This document shows, one piece after another, positions 41,163-51,416 of a stretch of DNA of 64,000 nucleotides (the stretch's first letter is position 1; every line of letters starts with the position of its first letter). This DNA comes from Dyella ginsengisoli LA-4. Lineage in GTDB: Bacteria; Pseudomonadota; Gammaproteobacteria; Xanthomonadales; Rhodanobacteraceae. The notes under the pieces were generated by a model that saw only the letters and a program-made list of their open reading frames with translations, searched no databases and had not been told where the DNA came from. A program made the translations under genes and the position numbers. The stretch is taken from the NCBI RefSeq assembly GCF_000334915.1, contig NZ_AMSF01000033.1, forward strand, positions 62,001-126,000, written 5' to 3'.

Positions 41163-42068
41163 ATGGACATCGGCATGATCGGGCTGGGCCGGATGGGCGG
41201 CAACATGGCCGAACGGCTCCGGCGCGCCGGGCACCGCGTGGTCGGATTCGACCCCTCGCCGAAAGCGCGCGAAGCCTGGACGGGCCGGGGCGGCGAAGCG
41301 GTCGCCTCGCTCGATACGCTGGTCGGGCAACTGCAGTCGCCGCGTGCCGTCTGGATGATGGTCCCCGCCGGAGAGATCACCGGGAAGACCGTCACCACGC
41401 TGAAGTCCCTGCTCGGCCGCGGCGACGTCCTCGTCGATGGCGGCAACGCCCACTACAAGGACACCCTGCAGCGCGCAGCCGAGCTGCAGGAGGCCGGTAT
41501 CCACTACGTGGACTGCGGCACCAGCGGCGGCGTCTGGGGCCTGGCCGAGGGCTACAGCATGATGGTGGGCGGCGACGGCGAGGCCGTCGAGCGTCTGCGG
41601 CCGGTATTCGAGGCGCTGGCCCCCGCCGCGGACAAGGGGTGGGGCCACGTTGGCCAGGTGGGCTCGGGCCACTTCACCAAGATGGTCCACAACGGCATCG
41701 AATACGGCCTGATGCAGGCCTACGCCGAAGGCTTCTCGGTGCTCAGGCACAAGCGGGAGTTCGACCTGAACCTGCACCAGGTCGCCGAGATCTGGCGCGA
41801 AGGCTCGGTGGTGCGCTCGTGGCTGCTCGACCTCACCGCAGACGCGTTGAAGAAGAACCCGTCGATGGACGGCATCGCGCCCTACGTCGCCGACTCGGGC
41901 GAGGGCCGCTGGACGGTGGCCGAGGCGATCGACCTCAACGTCGCCGCGCCGGTGATCTCGCTCGCCCTGATCGAGCGGCTGCGCTCGCGCGATACCGACT
42001 CCTTTTCCGACAAGCTGCTGGCGGCAATGCGCAACCAGTTCGGCGGCCACGCGGTGAAGTCCGAATGA
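41163..42068 (+). CDS. gnd: 6-phosphogluconate dehydrogenase, decarboxylating (short form)
   Basis: 301 residues, the length of the short bacterial form. Rossmann start MIGLGRMGGNMAERL (about 5-19), substrate motif DCGTSGGVWGLAEGYSMMVG (about 118-137) and catalytic Lys in SGHFTKMVHNGIEYGLM (about 170-186). It oxidises 6-phosphogluconate to ribulose 5-phosphate. GAAGGAG precedes ATG 41163. The stop overlaps the start of the glucokinase gene, linking glucose entry and oxidation. Confidence 0.92.
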   Translation: MDIGMIGLGRMGGNMAERLRRAGHRVVGFDPSPKAREAWTGRGGEAVASLDTLVGQLQSPRAVWMMVPAGEITGKTVTTLKSLLGRGDVLVDGGNAHYKDTLQRAAELQEAGIHYVDCGTSGGVWGLAEGYSMMVGGDGEAVERLRPVFEALAPAADKGWGHVGQVGSGHFTKMVHNGIEYGLMQAYAEGFSVLRHKREFDLNLHQVAEIWREGSVVRSWLLDLTADALKKNPSMDGIAPYVADSGEGRWTVAEAIDLNVAAPVISLALIERLRSRDTDSFSDKLLAAMRNQFGGHAVKSE

Positions 42069-42796
42069 GCGCCGCCCGTTCCCGTCGCCGCGGTCCCGCC
42101 ACACTGGCCATCGACGTCGGTGGCAGCGGCCTCAAGGCCAGCGTGCTCGGCCCGGACGGAGCGATGCTCTCCAGCCGTGTCCGCGTCGATACGCCTGACG
42201 CACCCTCCCCCGACGAACTGGTCGACGCGCTGGTCGCGCTGGTGCTCCCGCTGCCGTCCTTCGATCGCATCTCGATCGGCTTTCCCGGCGTGGTGCGCGA
42301 CAACCGCGTGCTCACCGCACCGCACTTCGGCAACCAAGCGTGGAAGCACTTTCCGCTGGCCGAGCGTCTTGGCCAGCGTCTGGGCGACAAGCCTGTGCGC
42401 CTGCTCAACGATGCCGAAGTCCAGGGCTACGGGGTCATTGCCGGCCAGGGGCTCGAGCTGGTGCTTACCCTGGGCACCGGTCTGGGCTCGGCGCTGTTCC
42501 GCGACGGCGAGCTGATGCCGCACATGGAGTTCGCGCAATTTCCCGCGTTCGGCAAGAAAACGATGAACCGCTACGTCGGCAAGGCCGCCCGGCACAAGGT
42601 CGGCGGCAAGAAATGGAATCACCGGGTCGAAAAGACCATCGAGGCCTTCCGCACCCTGCTGCAGTTCGACCGGCTCTATCTCGGTGGCGGCAACGCGAAG
42701 AAGCTCGACATCGACCTGCCTCCGGATGTGCTGATCGTCTCCAACGAGGCCGGCCTGACCGGCGGCATCCGACTCTGGGACGAGCGTGGCGGCTGA
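42065..42796 (+). CDS. ppgK: Polyphosphate glucokinase (ROK family)
   Basis: 243 residues. ROK motifs: LAIDVGGSGLKASVLG (phosphate 1, about 14-29), SIGFPGVV (about 72), LNDAEVQGYG (about 115-124) and LTLGTGLGSALF (phosphate 2, about 136-147), plus the MNRYVGKAARHKVGGKKWN segment typical of polyphosphate-using glucokinases. It makes glucose 6-phosphate from free glucose with polyphosphate (or ATP). ATGA overlap with gnd. Confidence 0.88.
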   Translation: MSAARSRRRGPATLAIDVGGSGLKASVLGPDGAMLSSRVRVDTPDAPSPDELVDALVALVLPLPSFDRISIGFPGVVRDNRVLTAPHFGNQAWKHFPLAERLGQRLGDKPVRLLNDAEVQGYGVIAGQGLELVLTLGTGLGSALFRDGELMPHMEFAQFPAFGKKTMNRYVGKAARHKVGGKKWNHRVEKTIEAFRTLLQFDRLYLGGGNAKKLDIDLPPDVLIVSNEAGLTGGIRLWDERGG

Positions 42797-43492
42797 CTAG
42801 CCCGCGACGCCGAACAGCATGCCCACGCCGGTGGTGATCGCCATCGCCAGGGCGCCCCAGAAGGTGATGCGCATGGCGCCGGTCCGCACACTGGCGCCAC
42901 CGGTGCGGGCGGCAACGGCACCCAGCAGCGCCAGGAACACCAGCGAAGTACCGAACACCCAGGGCAGCAACCCCTTTGGCGACGCCAGCGCCACGACCAG
43001 CAGCGGCAGCACGGCGCCCGCGGCAAAGCTGACCGCCGAGGCAACGGCCGCCTGCAGCGGTCGCGCCTTCAGCGCCTCGGTGATGCCGAGTTCGTCGCGC
43101 ATGTGTGCGTCCAGCGCATCGTGTGCCATCAGCTGCTCGGCCACCTGGCGGGCCAGTTGCGGATCGAGCCCGCGGCCGACGTAGATCGCCGCCAGCTCCT
43201 TGTGCTCGCCTTCCACGTCGGTCTCCAGCTCCTGTCGCTCGCGCTCCAGGTCGGCCTTCTCGCTGTCCGACTGCGAATGTACCGAGACGTACTCGCCCGC
43301 GGCCATCGACATGGCTCCGGCCACCAGGCCGGCCGTGCCGGCGACCAGGATCGCCGATTGGCTGGCATGTGCCGCCGCCACGCCCATCACCAGGCTGGCG
43401 GTGGACACGATGCCGTCGTTGGCGCCCAGCACGGCGGCGCGCAGCCAGCCCATGCGCTCGGTGACGTGGCGCTCGCGGTGTCGATGATGCAT
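42797..43492 (-). CDS. VIT1/CCC1-family transporter
   Basis: 231 residues with membrane helices near 17-36, 42-62, 147-167, 172-192 and 207-229 and a charged Glu-rich loop between the second and third (SEKADLERERQELETDVEGE), the layout of the VIT family of iron/manganese transporters. GANDGIVSTASLVMGV (about 24-39) is the family signature. It follows the cytochrome b gene by 25 bp and ends directly at the convergent ppgK stop. Confidence 0.88.
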   Translation of the reverse strand: MHHRHRERHVTERMGWLRAAVLGANDGIVSTASLVMGVAAAHASQSAILVAGTAGLVAGAMSMAAGEYVSVHSQSDSEKADLERERQELETDVEGEHKELAAIYVGRGLDPQLARQVAEQLMAHDALDAHMRDELGITEALKARPLQAAVASAVSFAAGAVLPLLVVALASPKGLLPWVFGTSLVFLALLGAVAARTGGASVRTGAMRITFWGALAMAITTGVGMLFGVAG

Positions 43493-43517
43493 GGATGTCC
43501 CCTGTGGTGGCGATCGG

Positions 43518-44057
43518 TCAGAGCATGCGCCGCAGAGTGTTGTCCTTGCGGCCGAAGTGATGCCACAGCGCCCCGAGGATGTGCAGCCCGATCACGTAAT
43601 AGAAGATGGTGCCGACCGTGCCGTGGATCTCCTCCCACTGGTGGGCCAGCTCGCGGTTGCCGGGCCCGAACAGCGCCGGGAGCACGGTCACGCCGAAGAA
43701 GGTGATCGGATGGCCGCCGATCTGCAGTGTCGCGATGCCCATGATCGGCTGGGCGATCAGGAACAGGTAGAGCGCCAGGTGGGTCACCTTGCTCAACAGG
43801 CGGGTCCAGCGATCCGGCGGCGGCAGGATCGGCGGATCGACATGCGCGAACCGTACTGCCAGTCGCGGCAGTACCAGCAGCAGCACCGCGATACCGGCCA
43901 GGAAGTGTCCCGCCAGCACATTGCTGCGCAGGGCGCTGCCGCGCGGGAAGACCTCATGCAGATTGATCGCCAGGTAGGCGATCAGCACGAAGGCGAAGAT
44001 GGTCCAGTGCAGCCAGCGCAGGGCCGGCGCATACCGGCTGGGCGTCGTCGGGGACAT
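43518..44057 (-). CDS. Cytochrome b561
   Basis: 179 residues, four membrane helices with conserved His for two b hemes (RWLHWTIF at about 14, AGHFLAGI at about 49, LALYLFLIAQPIMG, and IHGTVGTIFYYVIGLHILGA with His near the C-terminus). It is a typical cytochrome b561 of the inner membrane that passes electrons from quinol. ATG 44057 begins the family-like sequence. It follows pgm by 31 bp, but no functional link to sugar metabolism is evident. Confidence 0.85.
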   Translation of the reverse strand: MSPTTPSRYAPALRWLHWTIFAFVLIAYLAINLHEVFPRGSALRSNVLAGHFLAGIAVLLLVLPRLAVRFAHVDPPILPPPDRWTRLLSKVTHLALYLFLIAQPIMGIATLQIGGHPITFFGVTVLPALFGPGNRELAHQWEEIHGTVGTIFYYVIGLHILGALWHHFGRKDNTLRRML

Positions 44058-44088
44058 CGGGGGTGGACTCCTTGGAGCAGGTCTTGGG

Positions 44089-45738
44089 TCAGGCGGCGAG
44101 CGCCGCATCGACCATCTTATTCGCCTCGGCGATGAGGCTGTGCAAATGGTTCTCGTCACGGAAGCTTTCGGCGTAGATCTTGTAGATCGCCTCGGTGCCG
44201 GACGGGCGTGCGGCGAACCAGCCCTGCGCCGTCATCACCTTGATGCCGCCGATCGGCGCACCGTTGCCCGGCGCCTTGTCCAGCACCGCGGTGATCGGAT
44301 CGCCAGCCAGTTCGGTGCCGGACACCTGCGCTGGCGACAGCTTGCCCAGCCGCGCCTTCTGATCGGCAGTGGCCGGCGCATCGACGCGATCGGAATAAGG
44401 CGTGCCGAGATCGGCAGTGATCCGGTCATACAGCTCGCCGGGATCGCGCCCTTCGCACGCGGCCATCTCCGCCGCCAGCAGCGACGGCACCAGGCCGTCC
44501 TTGTCGGTGCTCCACACCCCGCCATCCATGCGCAGCAGCGACGCTCCGGCACTCTCTTCACCGCCGAAGCCGAGCGAGCCGTCGAACAGGCCGTCGGCAA
44601 ACCACTTGAAGCCCACCGGCACCTCGTACAGCCGGCGGCCCAGTCGCGCGGCCACACGGTCGATCAGCGACGTGCTGACCACGGTCTTGCCCACCGCCGC
44701 GTCGGCGCGCCAGTGCGGCCGGTGCCGGAACAGGTAATCGACCAGGGTGGCCAGATAGTGGTTGGGCAGCATCAGGCCACTGCTCCTGGCCACGATGCCG
44801 TGCCGGTCGTGGTCGGTATCGCAGGCGAAGGCCACGTCGAAGCGGTCCTTCATCGCGATGAGGCCGGCCATGGCGTACTTCGACGAGGGATCCATGCGGA
44901 TCTTGCCGTCCCAGTCCACGCACATGAAGGCGAAGCGCGGGTCGACCACCTGGTTGACCACGCTCAGGTCGAGCCGGTAGCGCTCGGCGATCGGCCCCCA
45001 GTAATGCACACCCGAACCGCCCAGCGGATCGACGCCGAGCTTGAGTCCCGCGGCACGGATAAGGTCGAAGTCGACGATGTTCGCCAGGTCGCTGACATAG
45101 CTGGCCACGTAATCGTGCGTGACGACCCGGGGCGAGCGGCGCGCCTGCGCATAGGGAACGCGGCGCACCCCCTTCAGTCCGTCGGACAGCAGTGCATTGG
45201 CGCGATCCTGGATCCAGCGGGTGACGTCGGTGTCGGCGGGGCCGCCGTTGGGCGGGTTGTACTTGTAGCCGCCGTCGGCCGGCGGGTTGTGCGAGGGCGA
45301 CAGCACGATGCCATCGGCCAGGTGTTCGGTGCGCCCCCGGTTGTAGACCAGGATCGCGTGCGAGAGCGCGGGCGTGGGCGTGTAGGGCGTGCCCACCGAG
45401 ACCATGGCAGTGACCTCGTTGGCCACGAACACTTCCAGCGCATGCTCGAACGCCGGCGCCGACAGCGCGTGCGTATCCATCGCCACGAACAGCGGCCCGT
45501 CGATGCCCTTCATCGCCCGGTAGTCGCAGATCGCCTGGCTGATCGCCAGCACGTGGGCGGCGTTGAAGCTGCGCTGCAGCGAGCTGCCGCGGTGGCCGGA
45601 GGTGCCGAAAGCGACGCGCTGCGACGGGTCGGCCGGATCGGGCACGAGGTCGGCATAGGCGGCGAGCAGCTGCGGCACGTCGACGAGGATCGAGGCGGGA
45701 GCCGGCTTGCCGGCAAGGGAACTGAGTGTCGGGCTCAT
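44089..45738 (-). CDS. pgm: Phosphoglucomutase
   Basis: 549 residues, full length for the alpha-D-phosphohexomutase family. FGTSGHRG (about 44-51), the active-site Ser in VLSPSHNPP (about 145), the metal loop [13 protein letters not shown] (about 305-317), the sugar loop GGEESAG (about 395) and the phosphate loop [12 protein letters not shown] (about 515-526) are all present. It interconverts glucose 1- and 6-phosphate. Third gene of the run zwf-pgi-pgm, with a REP doublet in the gap before it. Confidence 0.93.
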   Translation of the reverse strand: MSPTLSSLAGKPAPASILVDVPQLLAAYADLVPDPADPSQRVAFGTSGHRGSSLQRSFNAAHVLAISQAICDYRAMKGIDGPLFVAMDTHALSAPAFEHALEVFVANEVTAMVSVGTPYTPTPALSHAILVYNRGRTEHLADGIVLSPSHNPPADGGYKYNPPNGGPADTDVTRWIQDRANALLSDGLKGVRRVPYAQARRSPRVVTHDYVASYVSDLANIVDFDLIRAAGLKLGVDPLGGSGVHYWGPIAERYRLDLSVVNQVVDPRFAFMCVDWDGKIRMDPSSKYAMAGLIAMKDRFDVAFACDTDHDRHGIVARSSGLMLPNHYLATLVDYLFRHRPHWRADAAVGKTVVSTSLIDRVAARLGRRLYEVPVGFKWFADGLFDGSLGFGGEESAGASLLRMDGGVWSTDKDGLVPSLLAAEMAACEGRDPGELYDRITADLGTPYSDRVDAPATADQKARLGKLSPAQVSGTELAGDPITAVLDKAPGNGAPIGGIKVMTAQGWFAARPSGTEAIYKIYAESFRDENHLHSLIAEANKMVDAALAA

Positions 45739-45781
45739 GGTGTCTCGAAGAAGTTCACGGAATACAGCAGGTGCACGCTGC

Positions 45782-45864
45782 CCCCCCGTAGGAGCCGCCT
45801 TGGCGGCGATGCTCTTGGCTTGTGCAAGGAAAGGCATCGCCGCCAAGGCGGCTCCTACGGGGGG
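45782..45864. repeat. REP doublet (31-bp perfect inverted repeat)
   Basis: Arms 45782-45812 and 45834-45864 are exact reverse complements around a 21-nt loop. Each arm holds GTAGGAGCCGCCTTGGCGGC, the REP type widespread in Xanthomonadales and Pseudomonas. It lies between pgi and pgm and can form a strong hairpin in their mRNA. Confidence 0.85.
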
Positions 45865-45869
45865 AGGTA

Positions 45870-47531
<1,662 letters not shown>

Positions 47532-47619
47532 GGGCGTTCCATCGGAGTGAGGGACGCCGGTCGTCGCGACCCGGCGTCAGGGAAAGGCGGCCTTCTAGAG
47601 TAAACCGAAGCCGGTGCGA

Positions 47620-49041
47620 TCAGCGCTTCGCGGGGGGAGGCTCCGATCCGGCGCCGGCCGCATCGGACGCCGGGTCGTGCCAGCCCTCGCCGTCGGTGAC
47701 CAGCGCGGCCGCGGCGTCGGGGCCCCAGCTGCCGGGCCGGTAGGTGTGCACCGGTTCGGGCAGGTCGAGCACCGGATCGACCACCGCCCAGGCGGCCTCG
47801 ACACTGGCGTCGGAGGTGAACAACGTGGCGTCGCCGCGCATCGCATCGCCGAGCAGGCGCTCGTAGGGCGACTGCTGGTCGGCGCTCTCGCGCCGGGCCA
47901 CCAGCTCGACCGACTGCCCGCGCATGGCCGCGCCCGGCTGCTTGACCCGCGTGCTGGCCGAGATCACCACCTCCGGGCTGAGCCGGAAGCGGAAATAGTT
48001 CGACTGCGGCGGCTCGACGGTGTCGAAGATCGCCAGCGGCGGCACCTTCAGGTCGACCAGGATCTCGGTGGCCGTGACCGGCAGGCATTTGCCGGTGCGG
48101 ATGTAGAACGGCACGCCGGCCCAGCGCCAGGTGTCGATGTGCAGGCGCAGGGCGGCGAAGGTCTCCACGTTCGAGTCCCGGGCCACACCGTGTTCGTTGC
48201 GGTAGCCGTCGAACTGGCCGCGCACCACGTCCCGGGGCCGCAGCGGGCGCATGCCGCGGAACAGCCGCAGTTTCTCCGCCTGCAGCGAGGCGGCGTCGTG
48301 GCCGACCGGCGCGTCCATCGCCAGCAGCGCGGTCACCTGCAGCAGGTGGTTCTGCACCACGTCGCGGATCGCACCGGCCTCCTCATAGAAGCCGCCGCGA
48401 CCCTGCACGCCGAAGTCCTCGGCCATGGTGATCTGTACGCTCTGCACGTAGTCGCGGTTCCACACCGGCTCGAGGAAGGTGTTGGCAAAGCGGAAGTACA
48501 GCAGGTTCTGCACCGCCTCCTTGCCCAGGTAATGGTCGATGCGGAAGATCGCCGACTCGTCGAACGCACCGTGCAGCACGCGGTTCAACGCCCGCGCCGA
48601 GGACAGGTCGCGGCCGAACGGCTTCTCCACCACCACCCGTGCGTCGCGCGTGCAGCCGGCTTCGGCCAGTCCCTGCACCACGGTCGGGAACAGGCTGGGC
48701 GGAATCGCCAGGTAGTGCAGTGGGCGCCGGGCATCGCGCAACGCCTCGCGCAGTTGCGCATAGGTGGTGTCGTCGGCGTAGTCGCCGTCGATGTACCTCA
48801 GCTGCCGGCACAGGCGGGCGTAGGCGTCCTCGTCCACCGTGCCGGCGTGCTCGAGCGACTCGCGCGCCCGCGCCTTCAACTGATCCAGCGACCAGCCGGC
48901 CTTGGCGATGCCGATGATCGGCATGTCCAGCTCGCCGTCCTTCAGCAGCGCCTGCAGCGCGGGGAAGATCTTCTTGTAGGCGAGGTCGCCGGTGGCGCCG
49001 AAGAAGACGAAGGCGTCGGCATGCGTGTCGGATCGGGTCAT
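47620..49041 (-). CDS. zwf: Glucose-6-phosphate 1-dehydrogenase
   Basis: 473 residues. [17 protein letters not shown] (coenzyme site, about 13-29), [10 protein letters not shown] (about 147), the active-site [13 protein letters not shown] (about 176-188) and [10 protein letters not shown] (about 320) are present. It oxidises glucose 6-phosphate, the entry to the Entner-Doudoroff and pentose phosphate routes. GGGAGC precedes ATG 49041. First gene of the minus-strand cluster zwf-pgi-pgm-cytochrome b561-VIT. Confidence 0.95.
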   Translation of the reverse strand: MTRSDTHADAFVFFGATGDLAYKKIFPALQALLKDGELDMPIIGIAKAGWSLDQLKARARESLEHAGTVDEDAYARLCRQLRYIDGDYADDTTYAQLREALRDARRPLHYLAIPPSLFPTVVQGLAEAGCTRDARVVVEKPFGRDLSSARALNRVLHGAFDESAIFRIDHYLGKEAVQNLLYFRFANTFLEPVWNRDYVQSVQITMAEDFGVQGRGGFYEEAGAIRDVVQNHLLQVTALLAMDAPVGHDAASLQAEKLRLFRGMRPLRPRDVVRGQFDGYRNEHGVARDSNVETFAALRLHIDTWRWAGVPFYIRTGKCLPVTATEILVDLKVPPLAIFDTVEPPQSNYFRFRLSPEVVISASTRVKQPGAAMRGQSVELVARRESADQQSPYERLLGDAMRGDATLFTSDASVEAAWAVVDPVLDLPEPVHTYRPGSWGPDAAAALVTDGEGWHDPASDAAGAGSEPPPAKR

Positions 49042-49230
49042 GCGGGCTCCCGGGATCGAAAGGAATTGCGTCATCGGCCGAGGAAGGCCGCAACGGCCCA
49101 TCATGCCCGGCGTGGCGGCAAGCAGGCGTCAAGGTCGCGGCGCGGGTGTAACCTGCGCGGCGCGCCCGGCGAATGATCCGCCGGATTGCCCCGCACCGGG
49201 CAGCCAGCCCCTCCACGGAGAGTGCAACGG

Positions 49231-50133
49231 ATGAACAGCCCGAGCCTGGTCGACACAACCCCCGACACCGCCATGACCGCGCCGAGCCGCGGCCGGCTGG
49301 TCTACCGTCACCGCTGGCCGATCCGGCTGATGCACTGGATCAACGTGATCGCGCTGTCGATCCTGTTCATGAGCGGGTTGCAGATCTTCAACGCGCACCC
49401 GAGCCTTTCGCTGGGCAACCGTTCCGATCCCGGCAAGGAGATCCTGGCGCTGGACGCCCGCATGGGTGCCGACGGCAAGCTGGTGGGCGTCACCCGCATC
49501 GGCCGCCACGAGTTCGTCACCACCGGGGTGCTCGGCGTTTCCGCCGGGCCCGACGGGCAGCCGCAGGTACGCGGCTTCCCCTCCTGGCTGACCATTCCCG
49601 GTCCGCGCTGGCTGGCGATGGGTCGCCAGTGGCACTTCTTCTTCGCCTGGGTGTTCGTGCTGAACGGGCTTTGCTACCTCGGCTACTCGCTGGCCACGCG
49701 GCACTTCCAGCGCGACCTGGTGCCGACGAAGCAGGACTGGCGCGGCATCGGCCGCTCGATCGTCGATCACATCAAGTTCAAGCACCCGCACGGCGAGGAG
49801 GCGCTGCGCTACAACATCCTGCAGCGGCTGGCCTACCTTGTGGTGATCCTGGTGTTCGGCATCGGCATCGTGCTGATGGGGCTGGCGATGTCGCCGCGGA
49901 TGGATGCGGTGCTGTCGCCGCTGGTCGAGGCGGTGGGTGGCCGGCAGAGCGCCCGCACGATCCACTTCATCATCGCCTGGGGCTTCGTCGCCTTCGTGCT
50001 GATCCACGTGTTCGAGGTGATCATCACCGGCGCCTTCAACCAGCTGCGCGGCATGATCACCGGCTGGTACCGGATCGACGAGACACCCACTCCCGGCGAA
50101 GCCGGCGAGGCCACGGAGAACCGCCATGACTGA
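49231..50133 (+). CDS. Membrane cytochrome b subunit (Ni-hydrogenase type)
   Basis: 300 residues with four or five membrane helices and heme-ligand His at about 34 (RLMHWINVIALSILFMSGLQ), 130-135 (QWHFFFAWVFVLNGL) and in the last pair (IHFIIAWGFVAFVLIHVFEV, about 250-269). It belongs to the PF01292-type cytochrome b group. Its stop overlaps the next gene by 8 nt, so it is the quinone-side partner of the molybdoenzyme. GGAG precedes ATG 49231. Confidence 0.85.
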   Translation: MNSPSLVDTTPDTAMTAPSRGRLVYRHRWPIRLMHWINVIALSILFMSGLQIFNAHPSLSLGNRSDPGKEILALDARMGADGKLVGVTRIGRHEFVTTGVLGVSAGPDGQPQVRGFPSWLTIPGPRWLAMGRQWHFFFAWVFVLNGLCYLGYSLATRHFQRDLVPTKQDWRGIGRSIVDHIKFKHPHGEEALRYNILQRLAYLVVILVFGIGIVLMGLAMSPRMDAVLSPLVEAVGGRQSARTIHFIIAWGFVAFVLIHVFEVIITGAFNQLRGMITGWYRIDETPTPGEAGEATENRHD

Positions 50134-50881
50134 CCGTCGCTCGTTCCTGCGCCTGGCCATCGGCGGCGCGGCCAGCCTGGTGCTCGCCGGCTGCGACAGG
50201 ATCTCCGAAAGCAGCTGGGGCCCGAAGGTGCTGAACAAGGCGCAGGGACTCAACCGTCGCGTGCAGGCGCTGCTGGCGCCGTCCAGCGCGATGGCCAAGG
50301 AGTACACCGAGGCCGACCTGTCGCCGGTGTTCCGCTCCAACGGCACTGCCATGCCGACCACGCCGGCCTACCAGGCCCTGCTGGCCAACGGCTTCCGCGA
50401 CTACCGCCTGCAGGTCGGCGGGCTGGTCGACCGGCCGATGTCGTTCTCGATCGACGATCTGAAGCAGATCGAGCAAGTGGCGCAGATCACCCGCCACGAC
50501 TGCGTGGAGGGCTGGAGCGCGATCGGCAAGTGGCACGGCGTACGGCTTTCGCACGTACTGGACAAGGTCGGCGTACAGGCGAAGGCGCGCTACGTGGTGT
50601 TCCACTGCTACGACGAGATGGACCCGGGCGAGCCGTACTACGAGAGCGTGGACATCCCCGAGGCGCGCCACCCGCAGACGCTGCTGGCCTGGGGCCTCAA
50701 CGACAAGCCGCTGCCGATCAAGAACGGCGCGCCGCTGCGCCTGCGGGTCAGCCGCCAGCTCGGCTACAAGCAGGCCAAGTACATCGCCCGCATCGAACTG
50801 GTCGACTCGTTCGCGCACATCGCCGGCGGCAACGGCGGCTACTGGGAAGACTACGGCTACGAGTGGTACGCGGGGATCTGA
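50126..50881 (+). CDS. Molybdopterin oxidoreductase, sulfite-oxidase fold
   Basis: 251 residues. The N-terminus MTDRRSFLRLAIGGAASLVL looks like a Tat signal and ends in a lipobox (LAGC, Cys about 22), so the mature enzyme may be exported folded and lipid-anchored. RHDCVEGWSAIGKWHGVRLS (about 117-136) contains the Cys that ligates molybdenum in this family (YedY/MsrP-like). With the cytochrome b gene it forms a YedYZ-like pair; the substrate is unknown, and methionine sulfoxide is one possibility. Confidence 0.85.
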   Translation: MTDRRSFLRLAIGGAASLVLAGCDRISESSWGPKVLNKAQGLNRRVQALLAPSSAMAKEYTEADLSPVFRSNGTAMPTTPAYQALLANGFRDYRLQVGGLVDRPMSFSIDDLKQIEQVAQITRHDCVEGWSAIGKWHGVRLSHVLDKVGVQAKARYVVFHCYDEMDPGEPYYESVDIPEARHPQTLLAWGLNDKPLPIKNGAPLRLRVSRQLGYKQAKYIARIELVDSFAHIAGGNGGYWEDYGYEWYAGI

Positions 50882-50897
50882 GCGCCCGCGAGGAGAG

Positions 50898-50922
50898 CGT
50901 CGGGGCTGAAGCCCCTCCCACG
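50898..50922. repeat. Single REP-like hairpin
   Basis: GGGGC-TGAA-GCCCC (50902-50915) followed by TCCCAC, the other common Xanthomonadales REP form, in the 54-bp gap between convergent genes, where it may end both transcripts. Confidence 0.55.
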
Positions 50923-50935
50923 GCGAGCCAAGAGC

Positions 50936-51409
50936 TCACCTACCCCGTAGGAGCGCCAGCGTCATGAAACAGCTGTACGGATCTTCGACGTAACCGTTGA
51001 ACGGTCCGCACGGCACGAAGCCGGCCGCCGCATACAGCCGATGGGCCGGCTCGAACGCCGCGGCGGTGCCCGTCTCCAGGCTCAGACGGCGATAGCCGCG
51101 GCGACGCGCCTCGGCGAGGATGTGATCGAGCATGGCGCGGCCCGCGCCGCGTCGACGGTGCGCGGCTGCGGTGCGCATCGACTTCACTTCGCCGTGCGCG
51201 TCGCCCAGCTCTTTCAGTGCCCCGCAGGCCAGCAGGTCGTCGCTATCCCACAGGGTCCAGAAGCTCATCCCGGATGCGCGCAGGCCATCGAGGTCCAGGG
51301 CATGGATGCTCTCCGGTGGCGAATGCCGGGCAATATCCGCCAGGTGCTCGCGCAGCAGCGCGTGCACCGACGCGTGCTGCAGATCGTCCAGCCGAATCCG
51401 GAAAGCCAT
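50936..51409 (-). CDS. GNAT-family N-acetyltransferase
   Basis: 157 residues. The acetyl-CoA site RRRGAGRAMLDHILAEARRR (about 85-104) and a C-terminal LYAAAGFVPCGPF (about 128-140) are the GNAT signatures. The substrate cannot be told. It starts 7 nt after the alpha-glucosidase stop, so it is co-transcribed with it. Confidence 0.85.
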   Translation of the reverse strand: MAFRIRLDDLQHASVHALLREHLADIARHSPPESIHALDLDGLRASGMSFWTLWDSDDLLACGALKELGDAHGEVKSMRTAAAHRRRGAGRAMLDHILAEARRRGYRRLSLETGTAAAFEPAHRLYAAAGFVPCGPFNGYVEDPYSCFMTLALLRGR

Positions 51410-51416
51410 CGACCGG

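Noticed and set aside
37572..42104. Very long minus-strand open frame (1510 codons) opposite the fusion enzyme and gnd
   Set aside because: Antisense to three well-supported domains and gnd; long antisense frames are expected at this GC content. The sequence shows no protein family.
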